Part shown: positions 59,283 through 64,000 of the stretch, piece by piece
Layout of the letters: each line of letters begins with the position of its first letter
How positions within the stretch are numbered: the first letter of the stretch is position 1
Assembly (NCBI RefSeq): GCF_014256275.1
Contig: NZ_JACCFE010000002.1
Location: forward strand, 558,001 to 622,000
Origin: Rhodococcus sp. 4CII
Lineage (GTDB): Bacteria; Actinomycetota; Actinomycetes; Mycobacteriales; Mycobacteriaceae
Direction: 5' to 3'
Length of the DNA: 64,000 bases
The notes under the pieces: generated by a model
What the model was told of the DNA's origin: nothing
The model's database searches: none
The model's input: only the letters and a program-made list of their open reading frames with translations
Made by a program: the position numbers and the translations under genes

Positions 59283-61217
59283 TCACGCCGCGGCGCGGAC
59301 GACACCCGCGACCTGCTGCGCGGACAGTTCGCCGAGGCGGACGTACCCGCCCCGCAGCTGCCGGGACAGTTCCGCGGCCAGTCCGAGCCGGACCATGCCG
59401 GTCTCGCAGTCGACGACCACCGACGCGACGGAGCTGTCGGCGAGCAGTCCCGCCGCGACCTTGGCCCGGTGCAGCGCGTCCTTGCCGCCCGTCGCCCGCC
59501 CGTCCGTCAGCGCGACGACGAGGGCGCGCCGCTGCGGATCACGGAGGCGTTCACGCAGCACGACCTCTCGGGCACGCAGGAAGCCTTCTGCCAGTGGCGA
59601 TTTGCCCCCGGTCTTCATTCCGCGCAGGCGCCGGACCGCGATGTCCACCGAGGAGGTCGGGGGCAGGACCAGTTCCGCGGTTCGACCGCGCACCGTGATC
59701 ACGGCCACCTTGTCGCGGCGCTGGTACGCGTCGCGCAGCAGCGAGACGACGGCACCGGTGACGGCCGACAGCCGATCGCGGGCCGCCATCGATCCGGACG
59801 CATCCACGACGAACACCACGAGGTTGCCCTCGCGGCCCTCCCGGATCGCCCCGCGCAGGTCGGCGGAATCCAGGATCATCCGGCCGGCGGTCCGGCCGCG
59901 GTCCACCTGACGGCCTGCGGCCGCGAACAGCGTGCCCACCAGATGGAGGCCGTGCCCCCGCTCAGCAGTGGAGCGCACCGCGCGACCGCGGGACGAGCGC
60001 GAACGCGAACGCCGGCCCGGCGCGCCCTCTCCGACGCCGGGCACCTCGAGGAGTTTGGTGGTGAACTGCGTGCCGGTCGGCCCGGCCGGACGCTCCTGCG
60101 GTGGCGGGGCGCCGCCGCCGGGTCCGTCGGGGTCGTCGGGCCCGTCGGGGTCGGTGCCGTCCGTGTCCTCCGCGCCCGGAGGGCTGTCGGGCGGAGATCC
60201 GGGTTCCGGCTCGTCCGGTTCCCCGGCGCCGGCCCTGGCGTCCTCGTCCGCCTGGCGGAGAGCCTCGTCGAGTTGCTGCTCGTCGAGACCGGGTTCGTCG
60301 AACGGATCCCGGCGACGACGGTGCGGCAGGGTCAGTTCCGCGGCAACCCGCACGTCCTCGGCGGTGACCGCCGCGGCGCCCCGCCACGCGGCGTGCGCGG
60401 TGGCGGTGCGGGCGAGGACGAGATCGGCGCGCATACCGTCGACATCGAATGACGCACAGAGAGAGGCGATTCGGCGCAACTCGACATCGTCGAGTTCGAC
60501 CGAGACGAGCCGGTCGCGGGCCGCGAGGATCGCGGCGGCGAGCGCGGCGTCCTGCTCGGCGTAGCGCCCGGCGAACCGTGCCGGGTCCCGCTCGAACTCG
60601 AGGCGACGCCGGACCACCTCCATCCGCACGTCCACGTCCCGCGACGCCGAGACGTCGACGGCCAGCCCGAACCGGTCCAGTAGCTGCGGCCGGAGTTCAC
60701 CCTCTTCGGGATTCATGGTGCCGACCAGCACGAACCGGGCGGCATGCGAGTGCGAGATGCCATCACGCTCGACGTGGACCCGGCCCATCGCCGCCGCGTC
60801 GAGAAGCACGTCGACCAGATGGTCGTGCAGGAGATTGACCTCGTCGACGTAGAGGACACCCTGATGGGCCGCCGACAGCAGTCCCGGCTGGAACGCACGT
60901 TCGCCGTCGCGCAGGACCTTCTCGAGGTCGAGGGAGCCGACGACCCGGTCCTCCGTGGCACCGACCGGCAACTCGACCAGGCGCGCCGGCCGCGTCCCGT
61001 TCTCGTCGTGCACCGCGGGCAGCAACGCGGTGAGGGCACGGACCACCGTCGACTTGGCCGTCCCCTTCTCGCCCCGAACCAGGACGCCACCGATACCGGG
61101 GTGGACCGCGCAGAGGACGAGCGCCAGCCGCAACCGGTCCTGACCGACCACCGCGCTGAACGGAAATCCCCACGAAAAGTCGGGTCGAACCTGGTCCACT
61201 TCACGATCGGTGCGCAC
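59283..61217 (-). CDS. Fused Mg/cobalt-chelatase-like AAA+/VWA protein
   Basis: This 644-aa protein joins an AAA+ ChlI-like ATPase (Walker A GEKGTAKST, DEVNLLHDHLVDVLLDA) to a C-terminal ChlD-like von Willebrand A domain with the MIDAS motif DASGSMAAR, linked by a long acidic/proline-rich segment (about residues 330-430). It is the Rv2850c counterpart, probably working with CobN as the ATPase unit of cobalt insertion. The GTG at 61217 has AAGGG upstream. The cobalamin riboswitch lies directly before it. Confidence 0.9.
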   Translation of the reverse strand: MRTDREVDQVRPDFSWGFPFSAVVGQDRLRLALVLCAVHPGIGGVLVRGEKGTAKSTVVRALTALLPAVHDENGTRPARLVELPVGATEDRVVGSLDLEKVLRDGERAFQPGLLSAAHQGVLYVDEVNLLHDHLVDVLLDAAAMGRVHVERDGISHSHAARFVLVGTMNPEEGELRPQLLDRFGLAVDVSASRDVDVRMEVVRRRLEFERDPARFAGRYAEQDAALAAAILAARDRLVSVELDDVELRRIASLCASFDVDGMRADLVLARTATAHAAWRGAAAVTAEDVRVAAELTLPHRRRRDPFDEPGLDEQQLDEALRQADEDARAGAGEPDEPEPGSPPDSPPGAEDTDGTDPDGPDDPDGPGGGAPPPQERPAGPTGTQFTTKLLEVPGVGEGAPGRRSRSRSSRGRAVRSTAERGHGLHLVGTLFAAAGRQVDRGRTAGRMILDSADLRGAIREGREGNLVVFVVDASGSMAARDRLSAVTGAVVSLLRDAYQRRDKVAVITVRGRTAELVLPPTSSVDIAVRRLRGMKTGGKSPLAEGFLRAREVVLRERLRDPQRRALVVALTDGRATGGKDALHRAKVAAGLLADSSVASVVVDCETGMVRLGLAAELSRQLRGGYVRLGELSAQQVAGVVRAAA

Positions 61218-61254
61218 GCTGCATCCCTTCACGTCCCGGTTCCTCGCCGAGAGC

Positions 61255-61402
61255 TTTGGCCGGTACGAACGCCGCGGCAATCTGGCTGGGAGACCGGGAC
61301 GGCGACCAGGATTGATGGCAGCCGCATCGGGGATCCGTCACAGTGGCGGGACCGCGCCTGATTCGAACAGGACTTCCCCGCGGACATTCACCTGACGACC
61401 CT
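61255..61402 (-). promoter_or_regulatory. Cobalamin riboswitch
   Basis: On the minus strand the RNA reads, in order, GGGGAAGTCCTG..AATCAGG, then the core GCGGTCCCGCCACTGTGACGG (about 61336-61357), then AGCCAGATTGCCG (the AGCCAGRARACCTGCC-like box, about 61275-61287). These are the conserved elements of the B12 riboswitch (RF00174). It is upstream of the chelatase start and so should repress the cob genes when cobalamin is present. Confidence 0.85.
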
Positions 61403-61411
61403 AGTCGGCGC

Positions 61412-61915
61412 TCACTTCGCCCCGACCGACGGGGCCGCCCCCGCAACCTCATACGTGGCGTCGCCGCCGCCGCGCCGCATGGGGACGTGCGGAATTCCGT
61501 CCTCCACGAACTCTTCACCGTCCAGCTTGAAACCGTGCTTGGCGTACATGTCCACCAGGTACGTCTGTGCGTTGATCCGGCACGGCGCATCCCCGACCTC
61601 GGCGAGGGCGGCGCGCAGAAGGCGCGTGGTGTGCCCCTGCCCGCGGGCCGGCCGCGACGTGCAGAGCCGCCCGATGCGGAACGACTTGGTGCCGTCGGCG
61701 TGCTCCTCGAGCAGGCGGAGTGTGCACACCACCTGACCGTCCTGCTCCAACCAGAAGTGCCGCGTCTCGACGAGCAGATCGCGACCGTCGAGTTCCGGGT
61801 ACGGGCACGCCTGCTCGACGACGAAGACCTCTACGCGAAGCCGGAGCAACTCGTAGAGCGTCTTGTTGTCGAGATCGAGAGCCCACGAACGCTTGAGTGC
61901 TGCGGTTGCCGTCAT
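61412..61915 (-). CDS. GNAT-family N-acetyltransferase (ElaA-like, Rv2851c)
   Basis: This 167-aa GNAT protein has the ElaA-like pattern: LYELLRLRVEVFVVEQACPYPELDGRD, then QVVCTLRLLEEHADGTKSFRIGRLCTSRPARGQGHTTRLLRAAL, where the R-x-x-G-x-G loop binds acetyl-CoA. Substrate unknown. It is the last gene before the riboswitch on the minus strand and corresponds in place to Rv2851c. Start uncertain: ATG 61915 or TTG 61924. Confidence 0.85.
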   Translation of the reverse strand: MTATAALKRSWALDLDNKTLYELLRLRVEVFVVEQACPYPELDGRDLLVETRHFWLEQDGQVVCTLRLLEEHADGTKSFRIGRLCTSRPARGQGHTTRLLRAALAEVGDAPCRINAQTYLVDMYAKHGFKLDGEEFVEDGIPHVPMRRGGGDATYEVAGAAPSVGAK

Positions 61916-61979
61916 GACAGGCAACTATCGCACAGCGCCGGCGAGTGTGCGCGACCGCCGACCCGGGCCGGGCGGTGCA

Positions 61980-63524
61980 TCAGACCGCGACCGACGCGTC
62001 CTCCACCTTGCTGGTGTCGAGTTGCAGGACCTTCGACGTCCAGTCCCACACCTGCGAGAACAGTTCGGTGTTGTCGGACAGCTTCACGCCCAGCGACGGC
62101 ACCATTTCCTGCAGCTTCGGCTTCCACGACTCGTACTGGGTCGGGAAGCACCGCTGCAGCACGTCGAGCATCGCGGGCACCGCGGTCGACGCGCCCGGCG
62201 AGGCGCCGAGCAGACCCGCGATGCTGCCGTCGCCGGCGTTCACCACGGCGGTACCGAACTCGAGAACGCCGCCCTTGCCCTTGGCGCGGCGGATAACCTG
62301 GACGCGCTGACCTGCGGTGATGAGCTCCCAGTCCTTGCCGAGCGCCTTCGGGACGAACTCGCGGAGGGTGTCGATCCGCCCGGCCTCGGACATCGCCAGC
62401 TCACTGATCAGGTACTTGACGAGGCCGAGTTCGCTGACGCCGACCCCCAGCATGGACAGCAGGTTGTCGGGCTTCACCGAACTGGGCAGGTCGGTGACGC
62501 GACCCTGCTTGAGGAATTTGGGCGACCAGCCGGCATAGGGACCGAACAGCAGTCCGGGCTTGCTGCCGATCACGCGGGTGTCGAGGTGGGGAACCGACAT
62601 CGGCGGTGCGCCGACCGCGGCCTTGCCGTACACCTTGGCGCGGTGCTCATCGATGAGCTGTGGGTTGGTGCAGCGCAGGAACGCGCCGCTGACGGGGAAA
62701 CCGCCGAAGCCCTTCGCCTCGGCGATACCGGACTTCTGCAGCAGGTGCAGCGCACCGCCGCCGGCGCCGACGAACACGAACTTGGCGCGCACGACCTTCT
62801 TCGCACCGTTACGGCGGTTGGTGACCTTCACCACCCAGCTGCCGTCGGACTGCTTGGTGAGGTCGGTGACCTCGTGCCCGAAGTGGACGACGCCGCCGGA
62901 CGCGCCGACATATCCGAGGAGCTGCTTGGTGAGGGCACCGAAGTCGACGTCGGTGCCGTCCTGGGTCCAGTTGAGCGCGATCGGGTCGCTGAAGTCGCGG
63001 CCCTTCGCCATCAGCGGCAGACGTCGGGTGAACTCGGCGGGGTCGTCGATGTACTCCATGCCGGCGAACAGGGGGTGACCGGCGAGGGCGTCGTAGCGGG
63101 CCCGCAGGTACTTCGCGTTGGCCTCGCCGTGTACGAAGCTGACGTGCGGGATCGGGTTGATGAACTCCTTGGGCTTCGTCAGTACACCGCTCTCGACGCC
63201 GTGCGCCCAGAACTGCCGCGACACCTGGAACTGCTCGTTCACGTTGACGGCCTTCGCGATGTCCACGCTGCCGTCGGGGTTCTGCGGGGTGTAATTGAGC
63301 TCACACAGCGCGGAGTGGCCGGTACCGGCGTTGTTCCACGGGTCGCTGCTCTCGGCGGCTACTGCGTCGAGCCGCTCGAATGTGGTGATCGACCAATCGG
63401 GCTGCACTTGACGCAGGATCGCTCCCAGCGTCGCGCTCATGATGCCCGCGCCCACCAGCACTACATCCGTTTTCGTCTCTACCGCATTCTGATCTGACAC
63501 TGGAGTATCGACTTCCTTGTCCAT
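61980..63524 (-). CDS. mqo: Malate:quinone oxidoreductase
   Basis: This 514-aa FAD enzyme oxidises malate to oxaloacetate and passes electrons to the quinone pool at the membrane. It has the FAD-binding VVLVGAGIMSATLGAIL, LCELNYTPQN region, and the GGGALHLLQKSGI and GASPGASTAVPAM motifs near the active site. The ATG at 63524 gives a complete protein of standard length. Rv2852c counterpart; divergent from the partial hydrolase at the right edge. Confidence 0.95.
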   Translation of the reverse strand: MDKEVDTPVSDQNAVETKTDVVLVGAGIMSATLGAILRQVQPDWSITTFERLDAVAAESSDPWNNAGTGHSALCELNYTPQNPDGSVDIAKAVNVNEQFQVSRQFWAHGVESGVLTKPKEFINPIPHVSFVHGEANAKYLRARYDALAGHPLFAGMEYIDDPAEFTRRLPLMAKGRDFSDPIALNWTQDGTDVDFGALTKQLLGYVGASGGVVHFGHEVTDLTKQSDGSWVVKVTNRRNGAKKVVRAKFVFVGAGGGALHLLQKSGIAEAKGFGGFPVSGAFLRCTNPQLIDEHRAKVYGKAAVGAPPMSVPHLDTRVIGSKPGLLFGPYAGWSPKFLKQGRVTDLPSSVKPDNLLSMLGVGVSELGLVKYLISELAMSEAGRIDTLREFVPKALGKDWELITAGQRVQVIRRAKGKGGVLEFGTAVVNAGDGSIAGLLGASPGASTAVPAMLDVLQRCFPTQYESWKPKLQEMVPSLGVKLSDNTELFSQVWDWTSKVLQLDTSKVEDASVAV

Positions 63525-63645
63525 AGCCGTACGCGCATACGCCTGCCGTGTTCGCCGGATAGGTTACCCGCGCGTATGAGCGAGAATCACCTGCCCCAAT
63601 TGTGCGCCTCCCCGCGCCCTCGAAACGCACATTAGATTGTGATCT

Positions 63646-64000
63646 GTGACTACCTGGGCTCCCGACGTCCTCGGCGACGGATATCAACAGCTGACCATCC
63701 CTCTCGGGACCGACCCCGACGGCGAGGGCGAGGTGAAGGCCACCCTGATCCGCTACCAGCCGGCGCAGGAGACGAAGAAGACCGGTCGGGCCGTGCTGTA
63801 CGTCCACGGATTCACCGACTACTTCTTCCAGAAACACCTCGCCGAGCACTTCGCCGAACAAGGTTACGCGTTCTTCGCGCTCGATCTCCGCAAGTGCGGG
63901 CGCTCGCTCGAACCGGGGCAGACCGCGCATTTCGTCTCCGACCTCTCGCTGTACGACGCCGAATTGAACGAGGCGTTGCGTGTGGTCCGCGAGCAGACCG
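63646..64000 (+). CDS. Alpha/beta hydrolase (lysophospholipase-like), truncated by the window edge
   Basis: A GTG at 63646 opens a frame of at least 118 codons that continues past 64000. It reads VTTWAPDVLGDGYQQLTI, then AVLYVHGFTDYFFQKHLAEHFAEQGYAFFALDLRKCGRS, the strand-HG-x and D-R-x-G-S features of the alpha/beta hydrolase fold. The nucleophile and catalytic His lie beyond the edge. It matches the place of the Rv2854 hydrolase in mycobacteria. Confidence 0.8.
   Translation, partial: MTTWAPDVLGDGYQQLTIPLGTDPDGEGEVKATLIRYQPAQETKKTGRAVLYVHGFTDYFFQKHLAEHFAEQGYAFFALDLRKCGRSLEPGQTAHFVSDLSLYDAELNEALRVVREQT

Noticed and set aside
1..64000. CRISPR arrays, tRNA/rRNA genes, insertion sequences, prophage or attachment sites
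   Set aside because: No regularly spaced repeats, cloverleaf-like segments, transposase or integrase motifs were recognised.

Overview
The window is high-GC actinobacterial DNA, most likely from Rhodococcus. That placement rests on GC-rich third positions, frequent GTG starts, and a gene order matching the Mycobacterium tuberculosis stretch from about Rv2771c to Rv2854. The shared backbone is: flavodoxin-like/TPR membrane protein/dapB; pepR; gpsI-rpsO-ribF; mntR(sirR); truB-pptT-metallophosphoesterase-dinF-nrnA-rbfA-ylxP-infB-ylxR-nusA-rimP; an Rv2843/Rv2844-like lipoprotein pair; proS; efpA-cysG-cobE-cobB-cobO-chelatase; GNAT; mqo; and a hydrolase cut off by the right edge. No tRNA, rRNA, CRISPR array, prophage or insertion sequence was recognised.

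Layout. 1-8.0 kb: a lone ribbon-helix-helix regulator with an operator-like repeat, the dapB operon, a MarR/maleylpyruvate-isomerase-like divergent pair with a perfect 24-bp dyad, a zinc alcohol dehydrogenase and the PepR protease. 8.1-14.6 kb: an accessory block between pepR and gpsI (methyltransferase, DinB, thiamine-binding protein, two divergent secreted paralogues, an ECF41-type sigma factor with its carboxymuconolactone-decarboxylase partner and a matching promoter, a very small membrane ORF, a decayed 2-phosphosulfolactate phosphatase gene and a tyrosine-phosphatase-like gene). 14.7-31.6 kb: the core RNA/translation block on the minus strand. 31.7-44.3 kb: a second accessory block (NTF2-like/SDR pair, ABC exporter beside a NarL-type two-component system, a broken luciferase-like gene, an MFS pump with TetR, an FHA-HTH protein, a lipase-like hydrolase, two glycine-rich secreted proteins, an acyl-CoA dehydrogenase). 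44.3-54.0 kb: proS, yaaA, a tripartite tricarboxylate transporter (tctCBA) with a universal stress protein and a divergent CitA/CitB-type two-component system, a secreted trypsin-like protease and a VOC protein. 54.0-64 kb: efpA and a cobalamin gene set preceded by a recognisable cobalamin riboswitch, then a GNAT, mqo and a partial hydrolase.

How it works together. The core block makes transcription/translation factors (NusA, RimP, IF2, RbfA, S15, ProS), RNA turnover enzymes (PNPase, NrnA), FAD (RibF) and the phosphopantetheine transferase PptT. The B12 block is a minus-strand series with overlapping genes, probably switched off by cobalamin through the riboswitch. The TctABC/CitAB cluster is a di- or tricarboxylate uptake module with its own sensor. 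The most informative non-coding signals are the riboswitch (about 61255-61402), the ECF41 promoter (12958-12984), the operator dyads at 146-166, 4911-4978 and 38971-38997, and an inverted repeat covering the ribosome-binding site of the acyl-CoA dehydrogenase (44265-44311).
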